Assembly: GCF_000819805.1 (NCBI RefSeq) | Contig: NZ_CDCE01000020.1 | Coordinates: 265,162-329,161, forward strand | From: Aeromonas diversa CDC 2478-85 | GTDB taxonomy: Bacteria > Pseudomonadota > Gammaproteobacteria > Enterobacterales > Aeromonadaceae | Reading direction: 5' to 3' | Length of the DNA: 64,000 bases | Shown: positions 1-9,937 of the stretch, one piece after another | How the letters are laid out: every line of letters starts with the position of its first letter | Position numbering within the stretch: the stretch's first letter is position 1 | The notes under the pieces: generated by a model | Seen by the model: the letters and a program-made list of their open reading frames with translations, nothing else | Told to the model about the DNA's origin: nothing | The model's database searches: none | Translations under genes and position numbers: made by a program

Positions 1-313
1 GCGCGTTGGCGGTGGCGTGACGGTTCTTGATGATGGCCAGTGCCTCGGCGATGGGCTCTACATCGCGGCTGCGCATCAGGCGGCCGATGAACTGCAGGTG
101 GCGGCGATAGGCCTCGTTCTTCTTGGGCTTGAGCTTGTGGGCCATGGCCACGGCGTCAGCCAGCTCCTCGTCGAGGGGCACCTTGGCCAGCTCGCTCGGT
201 TTGAGATCGACGATCTCCTCACCCATGTTCTGCAGGGCTTCGGCGTCGCGTTTGAGCTGGCTCTTGCTGGGGCCGTCCCACTCGTCATGCTGGTCGTCGT
301 TGAAATGACTCAT
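1..313 (-). CDS. darP: DarP/YjgA ribosome-associated protein, N-terminal part (cut by window edge)
   Basis: An open frame runs from an ATG at 311-313 leftwards off the window with no stop, so only about 104 N-terminal residues are seen. The protein starts MSHFNDDQHDEWDGPSKSQ and continues with the acidic, lysine-rich helical sequence typical of YjgA/DarP (formerly DUF615). In E. coli this factor associates with late 50S assembly intermediates in the cytoplasm. The frame is intact over its whole visible length and shares a divergent intergenic region of about 118 bp with pmbA, the same pairing as in E. coli. The C-terminal half cannot be judged. Identity is by recalled family similarity; the truncation is only the window edge. 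Confidence 0.88.
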   Translation of the reverse strand, partial: MSHFNDDQHDEWDGPSKSQLKRDAEALQNMGEEIVDLKPSELAKVPLDEELADAVAMAHKLKPKKNEAYRRHLQFIGRLMRSRDVEPIAEALAIIKNRHATANA

Positions 314-431
314 TAATTCTGGATCCTGTGATGTTGTTCGCATCGGTTTGGCCGATATGGTACCAGCTTCTCCCGCCCTTTGCTGGGCTCTGTTATGCTT
401 AGGCCCTTTCCCCACCTATCAGACTGGATGT

Positions 432-1775
432 ATGGATCAGCAAGCGCAAATCCGCCAGGAGCAGGCCCAGCTCGAGAGCGCCGTGGCCGAGGCTCTCGAC
501 ATTGCAAAGGCGTTGGGGGCCTCCTTGGCCGAGGTCTCCATCAGCAAGCAGACCGGATTGTCGGTCAATACCCGTGGCGGTGAGCTCGAAAGCATCGAAT
601 TTAACAAGGATGGGGCGCTGGGCATCGCCGTCTATCGGGATGGCTGCAAGGGATCGTCATCCACCACGGATCTCGGCCGCGATGCGATCCGCGCCTGCGT
701 CGAGGCTGCCATCGAGATCGCCCGCCACACCTCCCGCGACGAGGCCGCCGGTCTGGCCGAGCCGGAGCTGCTGGCCTGGGACGCCCCGGATCTCGAACTC
801 TGTCACCCGGTGGCCCTCGACCCGGCCGAAGGCACGGCGCTGGCGCTGGAGTGCGAACGGCTCGCCATGGGGCGCGATCCGCGCATCAAACACTCAGACG
901 GGGCCGGCTTTACCAGCCATCTTGGGGTCAAGGTCTACGGCAACAGCCACGGTTTCGTGAAGGGGTATGCGGCGTCGCGTCACTCCTTAAGTTGCGTGCT
1001 GATCGGCGAGCAGGACGGCGAGATGCAGCGCGACTACGGCTGGAGCTGCAGCCGCCGGATGGGCGATCTCTGGAGTCCGCAGCGCATCGCCGACGAGGCG
1101 GTGGAGCGCACCCTGTCCCGTCTCGGCGGGCGCAAGATCGGCACCTGCCAGGCGCCGGTGCTGTTTCACCCGGACACGGCCTCGGGTCTGTGGGGCCACC
1201 TGGTGATGGCCATCAGCGGTGGCAACCTCTACCGCAAGTCGAGCTTCCTGCAGGAGCAATTGGGTCAGGTCATCTTGCCCGAGTGGCTCACCATCACAGA
1301 GCACCCGCATCTCAAGGGCGGGCTCGCCAGTGCACCATTCGACGGCGAGGGAGTACGAACCCGGGATCTCGACATCATCCGCGATGGCCGCCTGATGACC
1401 TGGCTGCTCACCTCCTACTCGGCGCGCAAGCTGGGGCTTACCACCACTGGCCACGCCGGCGGGATCCACAATTGGCAGGTTTCCCACAGCGGCCAGGATT
1501 TCAAGACGCTGCTCAAGGAGATGGGCACCGGATTGCTGGTGACCGAGCTGATGGGGCAGGGGGTCAACATCGTCAACGGCGACTACTCCCGCGGGGCGGC
1601 AGGCTTCTGGGTCGAGAACGGTGAAATCGCCTATCCGGTCGAGGAGATCACCATAGCCGGCAACCTGAGCGACATGTTCCGCCAGATAGTGGCGGTGGGC
1701 AGTGATGCCGACGAGCGCTCCAGCCTCAAGACCGGCTCTGTGCTGGTCGAGAACATGAAGCTGGCCGGCCACTGA
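432..1775 (+). CDS. pmbA: PmbA/TldE metalloprotease-complex subunit
   Basis: A protein of 447 residues (E. coli PmbA is 450). The frame opens further upstream, but the family N-terminus matches the ATG at 432, giving MDQQAQIRQEQAQLESA. The rest is a continuous TldD/PmbA fold, with glycine-rich C-terminal stretches such as GQGVNIVNGDYSRGAAGFWV. In E. coli PmbA (TldE) partners the zinc protease TldD in the cytoplasm, trimming unfolded peptides, maturing microcin B17 and helping degrade CcdA. PmbA lacks the HExxxH zinc motif of TldD and none is seen here. tldD is not in the window, so the partner must be elsewhere. A bidirectional terminator lies just downstream. Confidence 0.93.
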   Translation: MDQQAQIRQEQAQLESAVAEALDIAKALGASLAEVSISKQTGLSVNTRGGELESIEFNKDGALGIAVYRDGCKGSSSTTDLGRDAIRACVEAAIEIARHTSRDEAAGLAEPELLAWDAPDLELCHPVALDPAEGTALALECERLAMGRDPRIKHSDGAGFTSHLGVKVYGNSHGFVKGYAASRHSLSCVLIGEQDGEMQRDYGWSCSRRMGDLWSPQRIADEAVERTLSRLGGRKIGTCQAPVLFHPDTASGLWGHLVMAISGGNLYRKSSFLQEQLGQVILPEWLTITEHPHLKGGLASAPFDGEGVRTRDLDIIRDGRLMTWLLTSYSARKLGLTTTGHAGGIHNWQVSHSGQDFKTLLKEMGTGLLVTELMGQGVNIVNGDYSRGAAGFWVENGEIAYPVEEITIAGNLSDMFRQIVAVGSDADERSSLKTGSVLVENMKLAGH

Positions 1776-1791
1776 GACCGGTCGGACAAAT

Positions 1792-1819
1792 AAAAACGGC
1801 ACCCCAGGGTGCCGTTTTT
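1792..1819. terminator. Bidirectional rho-independent terminator, pmbA/murA
   Basis: A run of A, a stem ACGGCACC/GGTGCCGT with a 3-base loop, then a run of T. The A and T tracts flank the stem on both sides, so it can stop pmbA on the plus strand and murA on the minus strand, which converge here. Confidence 0.9.
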
Positions 1820-1833
1820 GTTGGGCGCAAGGA

Positions 1834-3108
<1,275 letters not shown>

Positions 3109-3366
3109 TCAGGAGGGCAGCTGGAATTTACGCTCACGTTTCCACTCGGCCTCGGTATAGGCCTTGATCGAGAGCGCGTGGATCTCGTTGGTGGCGATCT
3201 TGTCCATCAGGGGGGCATAGATGGCCTGCTGTTTTTTGACACGGCTCATGCCGTCAAACAGGTCGGCAACGGCGATCACCTGGAAGTGACTGCCATCACC
3301 CGTTACGTGAACCTCGGACAGGGGCAGGGCCTCACGCAGGATTGCTTCAATTTCAGAGACTTGCAT
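3109..3366 (-). CDS. ibaG: BolA-family protein IbaG (YrbA)
   Basis: An 85-residue BolA-type protein, beginning [19 protein letters not shown] at the ATG at 3364-3366; the longer upstream frame is only read-through into mlaB. The BolA core is present, including the HFQVIAV strand and a C-terminal [13 protein letters not shown] helix. IbaG homologues bind monothiol glutaredoxin and Fe-S clusters and respond to acid stress in E. coli. Eight bases separate it from the mlaB stop, and murA follows after 18 bp, so it is very likely co-transcribed with both. Its role inside a lipid-transport and murein operon is not settled from sequence. Confidence 0.93.
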   Translation of the reverse strand: MQVSEIEAILREALPLSEVHVTGDGSHFQVIAVADLFDGMSRVKKQQAIYAPLMDKIATNEIHALSIKAYTEAEWKRERKFQLPS

Positions 3367-3374
3367 AGTCGTCC

Positions 3375-3629
3375 TTAGGCTTGGGTAGTAAATAGCCCGG
3401 CCACGCCGTAGAGGGCGGCCAGCTTGTCGAAGTCGTCGGGAGTGCCGATGAGGCCAGGCGTCTGGCCGCGCTCGCGCACGGCCTTGGCCCACTTGACCAG
3501 GATCGCCACGCCGGCCGAGTCGATGGCGACGAGTTCGCGCAGATCCATGGTCTCATCTTGCCACCACTGGTCGCGGATGGCCCAGAGGCGCCGGACCTGC
3601 TCACCCTGCAGATCGCCGCTCAGTCTCAT
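3375..3629 (-). CDS. mlaB: MlaB, STAS-domain subunit of the Mla phospholipid transporter
   Basis: An 84-residue STAS-domain protein, the cytoplasmic regulatory subunit that binds the MlaF ATPase in the MlaFEDB complex. The STAS core is visible: a strand and helix around [14 protein letters not shown], then the anti-sigma-antagonist-like signature [15 protein letters not shown]. The chosen ATG at 3627-3629 overlaps the mlaC stop by 4 nt. E. coli MlaB (97 residues) has about 13 more N-terminal residues, so either this protein is shorter or translation begins at a non-ATG codon inside mlaC; I see no convincing alternative. The C-terminus ends [10 protein letters not shown]. ibaG follows after 8 bp. 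Confidence 0.88.
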   Translation of the reverse strand: MRLSGDLQGEQVRRLWAIRDQWWQDETMDLRELVAIDSAGVAILVKWAKAVRERGQTPGLIGTPDDFDKLAALYGVAGLFTTQA

Positions 3630-4258
3630 TTCTTCAGCACCAGCGGCTTGGCGTTGTGTGCGTTGAGCTGCTGGATCACCGCATCGATACCGTTTTGGCG
3701 AATGAGGCCACCGAGCTCGCTCTGCTTGGCAGAGAGCAGACTGATCCCCTCGGCCACCATGTCGAACGCCTTCCACTGCTCGGTCTTGTTGTTCTTGCGC
3801 AGCTTGAACTCGAGGCTGATGTCGGGCTTGCCGGCTTCCTTGACGCTCAGATTGACGGCGGTGATCTCCTTGCCATCGAGCGGCTTGGCCGGCTCGACCT
3901 GTACTGTCTGCTTGTTGTAGTGAGCCAGCGCATCGGCATAGGAGCTGATCATGTACTCGGTGAAGGCGCTGACAAAGGCATCGCGCTGGGCCGGCGTGGT
4001 CTGCTTGATCTGGTTGCCGAGCACCTTGTAAGCCGCGAAGCGGTTGTCGATGTAGGGCAGTAACTCCTCACGGATGATCACCCGCAGATGGTCCGGGCTG
4101 GCCTTGATCTTCGGCTGATCGCTCTTGAGGCGGGCGAACGTCTTGTCGGCCGCCACCTGAATAAGGGTGTAGGGGTCGGCCGGATAGGTCTCGGCACGGG
4201 CCACCAGGGAGCAAAGCAGGCTGGCCAGAACGCCAAATGCCAACAGAATCTTTTTCAT
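3626..4258 (-). CDS. mlaC: MlaC, periplasmic phospholipid-binding protein
   Basis: A 210-residue soluble periplasmic protein with a clear signal peptide (MKKILLAFGVLASLLCSLVA, likely cleaved after ARA). The mature part has the MlaC/Ttg2D fold, for example YKVLGNQIKQTTPAQRDAF and a C-terminal LGGLIRQNGIDAVIQQLN segment. It ferries phospholipids between the outer-membrane MlaA-porin complex and the inner-membrane MlaFEDB complex, maintaining outer-membrane asymmetry. The length matches E. coli MlaC (211). It lies 6 bp after mlaD and overlaps mlaB by 4 nt, which indicates translational coupling. mlaA is not in this window. Confidence 0.95.
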   Translation of the reverse strand: MKKILLAFGVLASLLCSLVARAETYPADPYTLIQVAADKTFARLKSDQPKIKASPDHLRVIIREELLPYIDNRFAAYKVLGNQIKQTTPAQRDAFVSAFTEYMISSYADALAHYNKQTVQVEPAKPLDGKEITAVNLSVKEAGKPDISLEFKLRKNNKTEQWKAFDMVAEGISLLSAKQSELGGLIRQNGIDAVIQQLNAHNAKPLVLKK

Positions 4259-4264
4259 CTCTTG

Positions 4265-4747
4265 TTACTCCTTGCCGCCGTCAGACTTGCTGTAGAGGAA
4301 TTTGCCGATCAGGTCCTCGAGGACGATGGCGGACTTGGTGTCTTCCAGTGTGTCCCCGTCCTTCAGGTCACGGGTGCCCATCTCTTCGTCGCTAAAGCCG
4401 GGTACCAGACCGATATATTGTTCACCGAGCAGACCCGACGTGAGGATCGACAGGGTGCTGGTCTCGGAGAACTGGCCCGCCGATTTCTGCATCTGCATGG
4501 TCACCAGAGGCACCTGGCTCTTGGGATCCAGGGTGATATCGGTCACCCGACCGACCACCACGCCACCGACCTTGACCGGGGAGCGTACTTTCAGGCCGCC
4601 GATATTATCGAAATGGGCGTGAATGGTATAGGTTTCCCCTTCGCTCTTGAAGCTCAGCCCCGCCACCTGCAGGGCCAGCGCCAGTATGGCGCCCATACCG
4701 GCCAGCATGAAGCTGCCAACCAGGAATTCTGTCTTGCTGAATTTCAT
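4265..4747 (-). CDS. mlaD: MlaD, MCE-domain subunit of the Mla transporter
   Basis: A 160-residue inner-membrane protein with one N-terminal membrane segment (about residues 7-27) and a periplasmic MCE domain. MCE motifs are clear: FDNIGGLKVRSPVKVGGVVVG, then TSGLLGEQYIGL. MlaD forms a hexameric ring that passes lipids to or from MlaE. I place the start at the ATG 4745-4747, giving MKFSKTEFLVG, with a GGA Shine-Dalgarno upstream. A TTG four codons earlier would overlap mlaE and is less likely. The C-terminal tail after GKFLY is shorter than in E. coli MlaD (183 residues), a variable region. Confidence 0.94.
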   Translation of the reverse strand: MKFSKTEFLVGSFMLAGMGAILALALQVAGLSFKSEGETYTIHAHFDNIGGLKVRSPVKVGGVVVGRVTDITLDPKSQVPLVTMQMQKSAGQFSETSTLSILTSGLLGEQYIGLVPGFSDEEMGTRDLKDGDTLEDTKSAIVLEDLIGKFLYSKSDGGKE

Positions 4748-4751
4748 CGTT

Positions 4752-5531
4752 TTATCCAAACATGATGGCTGTGAGTACGAAATCCAGGCCGAGCACGGCC
4801 AGGGATGAGTGGACCACGGTTCGGGTGGTCGCCTGGCTGATGCCGGCCGAGGTGGGTTTGGCGTCGTAGCCGTTGAACAGGGCTATCCAGGTCACCACCA
4901 TGGCGAAGATGAGGCTCTTGATGGCGCCTTGCATGATGTCCTCGTGCCAGTCGACGGCGGCCTGCATGGCAGACCAGAAGCCCCCTTCGTCCACCCCAAG
5001 CCAGTCGACCCCGACCAACTTGCCGCCCAGTATGCCGATGAGGCTGAACATGAAGGCGAGCAGCGGCATGCTGATGACGCCCGCCCAGAAGCGCGGTGCC
5101 ACCACCCGGCGCAGGGGATCGACCGCCATCATCTCGAGACTGGAGAGCTGCTCGGTCGCCTTCATCAGGCCAATTTCGGCGGTCAGCGCCGAGCCGGCGC
5201 GGCCGGCGAAGAGCAGAGCGGTAACCACGGGGCCGAGCTCACGTAGTAGAGAGAGCGACACCAGGGGGCCCAGGCTCTGCTCGGCCCCGAAGTCCACCAG
5301 TACGTTGTAGCCCTGCAGGGAGAGCACCATGCCGATGAAGAGGCCCGACACCAGTATGATGGCGACCGACTGGACGCCGACCACATAGAGTTGCTGAACC
5401 AGCAGCGAAAAGTGCTTGCGCGGGGCCGGCTTACCCACCAGGGCGTGGAACAGCATGATGCCGGCGCGCCCGACGGCGGTGATGGCACGCACCCCGCGGT
5501 GACCCAGCTGGCCAATCAAATCAATCGACAT
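4752..5531 (-). CDS. mlaE: MlaE, permease of the Mla phospholipid transporter
   Basis: A 259-residue integral membrane permease (E. coli MlaE 260), with several hydrophobic helices and the conserved MlaE/YrbE core: [35 protein letters not shown] and [20 protein letters not shown]. It forms the inner-membrane dimer at the centre of MlaFEDB, between the MlaF ATPases and the MlaD ring. Its ATG shares one base with the TGA of mlaF, and mlaD begins 4 bp after its stop, so the subunits are tightly coupled. No unusual features. Confidence 0.96.
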   Translation of the reverse strand: MSIDLIGQLGHRGVRAITAVGRAGIMLFHALVGKPAPRKHFSLLVQQLYVVGVQSVAIILVSGLFIGMVLSLQGYNVLVDFGAEQSLGPLVSLSLLRELGPVVTALLFAGRAGSALTAEIGLMKATEQLSSLEMMAVDPLRRVVAPRFWAGVISMPLLAFMFSLIGILGGKLVGVDWLGVDEGGFWSAMQAAVDWHEDIMQGAIKSLIFAMVVTWIALFNGYDAKPTSAGISQATTRTVVHSSLAVLGLDFVLTAIMFG

Positions 5532-6331
5532 CAGAGATCCTGTAGCAGTTCGCCTGCCGGGAAGTGGAACGGCACAGGGCCGTCCGGCAGACCGTTGAGA
5601 AACTGTGCCACCTCGGGATTATCCTCGCGGCGCAGCTGCTCCGGGGTTCCCTGGGCCACCACCTTGCGGTTGGCGATGATGTAGGCGTAGTCGGCGATGG
5701 TCATCACCTCGGTGACATCGTGGGTGACGATCACGGAGGTGATGCCCAGCGCGTCGTTGAGATCGCGGATGAGCTTGACCAGCACCCCCATGGTGATGGG
5801 GTCCTGTCCGACAAACGGCTCGTCATACATGATGAGCTCGGGGTCGAGGGCGATGGCGCGAGCCAAGGCGGCGCGGCGGGCCATGCCGCCGGAGAGCTGG
5901 GAAGGCATTAGCCTGGCTGCGCCACGCAGGCCCACCGCCTCCAACTTCATCATGACGATGGTGTGGATGATCTCCTCAGGCAGGCCGGAGTGCTCGCGCA
6001 GCGGGAAGGCAACGTTGTCGAAGACGGTCATGCCGGTGAAGAGGGCGCCGCTTTGGAACAGCATGCTCATGCGCTTGCGCAGCTCATAGAGCCGAGTGCG
6101 GGGCAGTGCAGGCACATTCTCCCCATCGAACAACACCTCGCCACTGGCGGGCCTCAATTGCCCACCGATGAGGCGCAGCAATGTGGTCTTGCCGATGCCG
6201 CTGGGCCCCATGATGGCCGTGACCTTGCCACGAGGAATATGCAGGTTGATGCCGTCATAGAGGAGGCGATCCCCATGACTGAAGGTGAGGTTGTTGATGG
6301 TAATCAGGTCGGAATTCAAGCCTTGGTCCAT
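5531..6331 (-). CDS. mlaF: MlaF, ATPase of the Mla phospholipid transporter
   Basis: A 266-residue ABC ATPase (E. coli MlaF 269). Visible motifs are the Walker [10 protein letters not shown], the Q-loop region [20 protein letters not shown], the signature [14 protein letters not shown], the Walker [14 protein letters not shown] and the switch histidine in VIVTHD. It powers phospholipid movement by the MlaFEDB complex on the cytoplasmic face. It is the first gene of the minus-strand operon mlaFEDCB-ibaG-murA. In E. coli the antiporter gene yrbG lies between mlaF and kdsD; here the two operons are directly divergent. Confidence 0.96.
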   Translation of the reverse strand: MDQGLNSDLITINNLTFSHGDRLLYDGINLHIPRGKVTAIMGPSGIGKTTLLRLIGGQLRPASGEVLFDGENVPALPRTRLYELRKRMSMLFQSGALFTGMTVFDNVAFPLREHSGLPEEIIHTIVMMKLEAVGLRGAARLMPSQLSGGMARRAALARAIALDPELIMYDEPFVGQDPITMGVLVKLIRDLNDALGITSVIVTHDVTEVMTIADYAYIIANRKVVAQGTPEQLRREDNPEVAQFLNGLPDGPVPFHFPAGELLQDL

Positions 6332-6363
6332 CCAGTTGTGACAGGGGGCAAATTTTAGGGGCT

Positions 6364-6393
6364 AGTCTAGTGGGAAGCAATCTTTTGGAACAA
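6364..6393 (-). promoter_or_regulatory. Candidate sigma-70 promoter for the mla operon
   Basis: On the minus strand a TTGTTC (-35, at 6388-6393) and a TAGACT (-10, at 6364-6369) are separated by 18 bp, about 33 bp upstream of the mlaF ATG. The -10 lies in the small palindrome CTAGTCTAG. Weak to moderate match; inferred only. Confidence 0.4.
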
Positions 6394-6497
6394 CTATTGA
6401 ACAGGGGGAGAGCGCCGTCTATGCGACAAATTTGTGTTGCCAAATGTGTCAGTAATGACCAAAGCGGGACCGATTCGCTTATCCTGTCAGAGTTTTT

Positions 6498-6503
6498 TAT
6501 AAT
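6498..6503 (+). promoter_or_regulatory. Candidate -10 element of the kdsD-lpt-rpoN operon promoter
   Basis: A perfect TATAAT lies 35 bp upstream of the kdsD ATG. The only -35 at usual spacing is weak (TTCGCT at 6474-6479, 18-bp spacer). The 207-bp mlaF-kdsD gap holds no other gene that I can see. In E. coli this region also carries sigma-E dependent promoters; I found no convincing sigma-E match. Confidence 0.45.
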
Positions 6504-6538
6504 CCCGCCTTTCCACTCTGTTTCGGAGCCGCCTTCCC

Positions 6539-7534
6539 ATGTCCGGTGTCAGCGAAAAAGTGTCTGTGATCTCCCGTTTTAAGCTCAGTGCCAGCCGGGT
6601 GCTGGAGATAGAGCAGGAGGCCATCGCCGGCCTGCAGCAGTACCTTGATGAGGCCTTTGACCGGGCCTGTGAGATGATACTGCAGTGTGGAGGAAAGATA
6701 GTGGTCACCGGCATGGGTAAGTCGGGCCACATCGGCAGCAAGATCGCCGCCACCCTAGCCAGTACCGGTACCCCGGCGTTTTTCCTGCACCCCGGTGAGG
6801 CGAGCCATGGAGATCTGGGCATGATCTCCGAGGGAGATCTCATCGTCGCCATCTCGAATTCGGGGGAGAGCGATGAGATCCTGGCCCTGCTGCCTGTGCT
6901 CAAGCGCCGCGGTGTGCCCCTTATCTGCATGACAGGCAACCCCGCCTCCACCATGGCCCGTGAGGCCAATGTGCACCTCTGCATTCGGGTAACGCGTGAG
7001 GCCTGTCCGCTCGGGCTGGCGCCCACCTCCAGCACTACGGCGACCCTGGTGATGGGGGATGCCCTGGCTGTCGCACTGCTCGAGGCGCGTGGCTTCACCG
7101 CCGATGACTTTGCGCTCTCCCATCCGGGCGGCTCTCTGGGCAAGCGCCTCCTGCTGAGGGTATCTGACATCATGCATACGGGGGCTATGTTGCCCTTGGT
7201 GGGCGTCGATGCCACCATCAGCGAGGCCTTGCTGGAGGTGAGTCGTAAGGGGCTCGGCATGACTGGTGTTGTGGGTGCCGACGGTACCCTGGCGGGACTC
7301 TTTACCGACGGGGACCTGCGCCGCATTCTGGATCAGCAGGTGGATATTCACCACACCCCGATCAGCCGGGTGATGACGGCAAACTGTATTACCGTTGGGC
7401 CCGACATGATGGCCGCCGAGGCAGTCAAACTGATGGAAACCCGTAAAATTAATGGTCTACTTGTGGTAGATGCGATGCATCGTCCTCTGGGAGCCTTTAA
7501 TATGCACGACCTGCTGCGCGCGAGGGTCATTTGA
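6539..7534 (+). CDS. kdsD: Arabinose-5-phosphate isomerase KdsD
   Basis: A 331-residue enzyme (E. coli KdsD 328) that interconverts ribulose 5-phosphate and arabinose 5-phosphate, the first step toward Kdo for LPS. An N-terminal SIS domain (about residues 40-180) holds GGKIVVTGMGKSGHIGSKIA, ISNSGESDE and the PTSSTTATL segment. Two CBS domains follow, from about residue 205, starting VSDIMHTGAMLPLV. It heads the plus-strand operon with kdsC and lptCAB. Its TGA overlaps the kdsC ATG by one base. The start ATG at 6539 matches the family N-terminus. Confidence 0.96.
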   Translation: MSGVSEKVSVISRFKLSASRVLEIEQEAIAGLQQYLDEAFDRACEMILQCGGKIVVTGMGKSGHIGSKIAATLASTGTPAFFLHPGEASHGDLGMISEGDLIVAISNSGESDEILALLPVLKRRGVPLICMTGNPASTMAREANVHLCIRVTREACPLGLAPTSSTTATLVMGDALAVALLEARGFTADDFALSHPGGSLGKRLLLRVSDIMHTGAMLPLVGVDATISEALLEVSRKGLGMTGVVGADGTLAGLFTDGDLRRILDQQVDIHHTPISRVMTANCITVGPDMMAAEAVKLMETRKINGLLVVDAMHRPLGAFNMHDLLRARVI

Positions 7535-8088
7535 TGTCTGATGTGATGACTCCCTATGGCGCCGTTTCGGCCGAGCTGATGGCCCGTGCTGCCCGTATCC
7601 GGCTTCTGGTGTGCGATGTGGATGGGGTGCTCTCCAATGGCTTCATCTATATGGGGAATAACGGTGAGGAGCTTAAAACCTTCTGCACCCGCGATGGCGC
7701 CGGCATGAAGGCGGTGATGAGAGCAGGCATCGAACTGGCGATCATCACGGGTCGTAGCTCGCGGATCGTCGCCGATCGGATGAAGAGCCTGGGTGTCCGT
7801 CATCTGGTCCAGGGGGCCGATGAGAAGTTACCCCACTTCGAGCGGCTGCTGGCCGAGCTGGGGTTGACGCCCGACCAGGCCGCCTATGTGGGGGATGATA
7901 CCATCGACCTGCCGGTGATGCAGGCGTGCGGCCTGGGCATTGCGGTGGCGGATGCCCATCCGCTGGTATTGGCTCGTGCGAACATGGTGACCCGGATTGG
8001 TGGTGGTCTCGGCGCGGTGCGCGAGGTGTGCGATCTGCTGCTGCAGGCCCGAGGGCTGCTGGGTGATGTGGTGGAGGTATCGGCATGA
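7534..8088 (+). CDS. kdsC: 3-deoxy-D-manno-octulosonate-8-phosphate phosphatase KdsC
   Basis: A 184-residue HAD-family phosphatase (E. coli KdsC 188) that releases Kdo from Kdo-8-phosphate in the cytoplasm. The nucleophile motif is LLVCDVDGVLSNG (Asp28, Asp30), motif II is AIITGRSS and the late acidic motif is AYVGDDTIDLPVM. The ATG at 7534 shares its A with the TGA of kdsD. A TTG directly before it also keeps the frame but lies inside kdsD, so ATG is preferred. The lptC start overlaps its stop by 4 nt. Together with kdsD it supplies Kdo for the LPS that the following Lpt proteins export. Confidence 0.96.
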   Translation: MSDVMTPYGAVSAELMARAARIRLLVCDVDGVLSNGFIYMGNNGEELKTFCTRDGAGMKAVMRAGIELAIITGRSSRIVADRMKSLGVRHLVQGADEKLPHFERLLAELGLTPDQAAYVGDDTIDLPVMQACGLGIAVADAHPLVLARANMVTRIGGGLGAVREVCDLLLQARGLLGDVVEVSA

Positions 8089-8645
8089 GTCGCCAGACAC
8101 TGCTCTTTGGCGTGCTCTTTATTGTGGCGTTGGCTTGCTGGCAGGTGCTGAATAAACCGGTAGCGAGTCAAGGGCAGGTCCAAAAGGAACACTTTCAGCC
8201 CGACTTCGTGGCTCGGGACATGGTAACCCTCCAGTACGATCAAGAGGGGCGTCTCCAGGATCGTCTCGAATCTGTCTATGCGGAATATTTTCGTGCCATC
8301 GAGATGGTCACTATGACCCAGCCCATCTTCTATCGCTACGATGAAGAAGGGCGAGCCGAATGGCGCCTGACTGCAGAAGAAGGGGTGCTTAATGTTGGGG
8401 ATAACGCCATTTTGCGCCATAAGGTGCAGTTGGACGGACTGCGGGAAGCGGGGCCGGTGAAGCGGCTCGATACCGAATACATAGAGCTGGACCTGAACAA
8501 TCAGGACGTGCGTAGCAATCAACAGGTCAAGATGCTTGGCCAGGCTTTCCAGACCGAGGGACTCGGTCTCAAGGGTAACCTGGACAAGCGCTATTTTGAG
8601 TTACTGGAACAGAGTCATGCGATCTATTTCAATGAAAAACGTTAA
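8085..8645 (+). CDS. lptC: LptC, inner-membrane LPS export protein
   Basis: A 186-residue bitopic protein (E. coli LptC 191), with one N-terminal membrane segment (about residues 7-23: FGVLFIVALACWQVL) and a periplasmic beta-jellyroll. Core sequences such as ARDMVTLQYDQEGRLQDRLES and RAEWRLTAEEGVL fit LptC. It receives LPS from the LptB2FG complex and hands it to LptA. It overlaps kdsC by 4 nt and lptA by 14 nt. lptF and lptG are not in this window, as expected, since they usually sit elsewhere. Confidence 0.94.
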   Translation: MSRQTLLFGVLFIVALACWQVLNKPVASQGQVQKEHFQPDFVARDMVTLQYDQEGRLQDRLESVYAEYFRAIEMVTMTQPIFYRYDEEGRAEWRLTAEEGVLNVGDNAILRHKVQLDGLREAGPVKRLDTEYIELDLNNQDVRSNQQVKMLGQAFQTEGLGLKGNLDKRYFELLEQSHAIYFNEKR

Positions 8646-9153
8646 TCTCGCCCTGGCTGCCCTGCTCTGCTGCGGCGCCCTGCAGGCGAAGCAGTCTGAC
8701 TTCTCCGAGCCGGTCTATGTCGATGCGGTAACTCAGACGGCCGAGCTTCAGGACAATCGCCTCACCTTTACCAAGGATGTGATCATCACTCAGGGGACCA
8801 TCAAGATCCATGCGGACAAGGTGGTGGTCGTGCGGGGGGCCGAGAAGGGCTCCGAGGTGATGACGGCCTATGGCAAGCCGGCCACCTTCTTCCAGATCCT
8901 GGATAACGGTAAGCCGGTCAACGCCCACGGCAATACTATCCGCTATGAACTCAAGCAGCGCCTGGTCACCATCACGGGGAATGGCCAGCTCAAGCAAGAA
9001 GATAGCCAGGTTAATGGAGAGGTGATCCGCTATGACATCGTCAAACAGAAGATGATGGCCGAGAGTGGTGATACCGGATCCCGGGTCAAGACTGTGTTCC
9101 TCCCCGATCAGGTTGAAAGTTTTGACAAGCCCGCTGACGGCAAGAAGGAGTAA
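8632..9153 (+). CDS. lptA: LptA, periplasmic LPS transport protein
   Basis: A 173-residue periplasmic protein (E. coli LptA 185). The start at 8632 gives [19 protein letters not shown], a signal peptide probably cleaved before KQSDF; the longer frame upstream runs inside lptC. The mature OstA-like jellyroll contains [20 protein letters not shown] and [21 protein letters not shown]. LptA oligomers bridge the periplasm between LptC and the outer-membrane LptDE translocon. It overlaps lptC by 14 nt, and lptB begins 4 bp after its stop. Confidence 0.95.
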   Translation: MKNVNLALAALLCCGALQAKQSDFSEPVYVDAVTQTAELQDNRLTFTKDVIITQGTIKIHADKVVVVRGAEKGSEVMTAYGKPATFFQILDNGKPVNAHGNTIRYELKQRLVTITGNGQLKQEDSQVNGEVIRYDIVKQKMMAESGDTGSRVKTVFLPDQVESFDKPADGKKE

Positions 9154-9157
9154 GCCC

Positions 9158-9883
9158 ATGGCGGTATTGAAAGCGGTTGGTCTGCAAAAGAGTTATAAGG
9201 GACGTCAGGTTGTCAGCGATGTCAGCCTGGAAGTGGGTACCGGCCAGATTGTGGGTCTGCTCGGGCCCAACGGTGCCGGCAAGACCACCTCGTTTTATAT
9301 GATTGTCGGCCTGGTCCAGCGTGATGCCGGCAACATTACCATCGATGACCGTGATATCAGCGCTCAGCCGATGCATCTGCGTGCGCGCAACGGTATCGGT
9401 TACCTGCCTCAGGAAGCCTCCATCTTCCGTCGTCTCTCCGTCTATGAGAACTTGATGGGCGTCATGGAGACCCGTAAGAAGCTTTCTCGTGAGGAGCGAG
9501 TGGACCTGGTCGAGCAGCTGCTGGAAGAGTTCAACATCACCCATATTCGAGACAGCCTTGGGCAGAGTCTTTCCGGTGGTGAGCGTCGTCGGGTCGAGAT
9601 CGCCCGCGCCCTGGCGGCCGATCCACGCTTTATCCTGCTTGACGAGCCCTTTGCCGGGGTCGATCCCATTTCTGTGATAGACATCAAGAAGATCATCCAG
9701 CACCTCAAGGATCGCGGACTGGGTGTCTTGATCACAGACCACAATGTCAGAGAGACTCTGGATGTATGTGAGAAGGCTTATATTGTCAGCCATGGCAAGA
9801 TGATCGCCGAAGGTACCCCGGAGCAGATCCTGACCGATGAACAGGTCAAGCGTGTCTATCTGGGGGATCAATTCAGTCTATAG
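9158..9883 (+). CDS. lptB: LptB, ATPase of the LPS export complex
   Basis: A 241-residue ABC ATPase, the same length as E. coli LptB. The start at 9158 gives [15 protein letters not shown]. Motifs: Walker [10 protein letters not shown] (residues 36-44), Q-loop LPQEASIF, signature [14 protein letters not shown], Walker [14 protein letters not shown] and switch VLITDHN. LptB dimers energise LPS extraction through LptFG. The gene lies between lptA and rpoN, the conserved gammaproteobacterial order. Confidence 0.97.
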   Translation: MAVLKAVGLQKSYKGRQVVSDVSLEVGTGQIVGLLGPNGAGKTTSFYMIVGLVQRDAGNITIDDRDISAQPMHLRARNGIGYLPQEASIFRRLSVYENLMGVMETRKKLSREERVDLVEQLLEEFNITHIRDSLGQSLSGGERRRVEIARALAADPRFILLDEPFAGVDPISVIDIKKIIQHLKDRGLGVLITDHNVRETLDVCEKAYIVSHGKMIAEGTPEQILTDEQVKRVYLGDQFSL

Positions 9884-9937
9884 TAAGGGTGATCCACCCC
9901 TCGCCTGAATGCTGAACATAAGGACATTCCAACGTAG

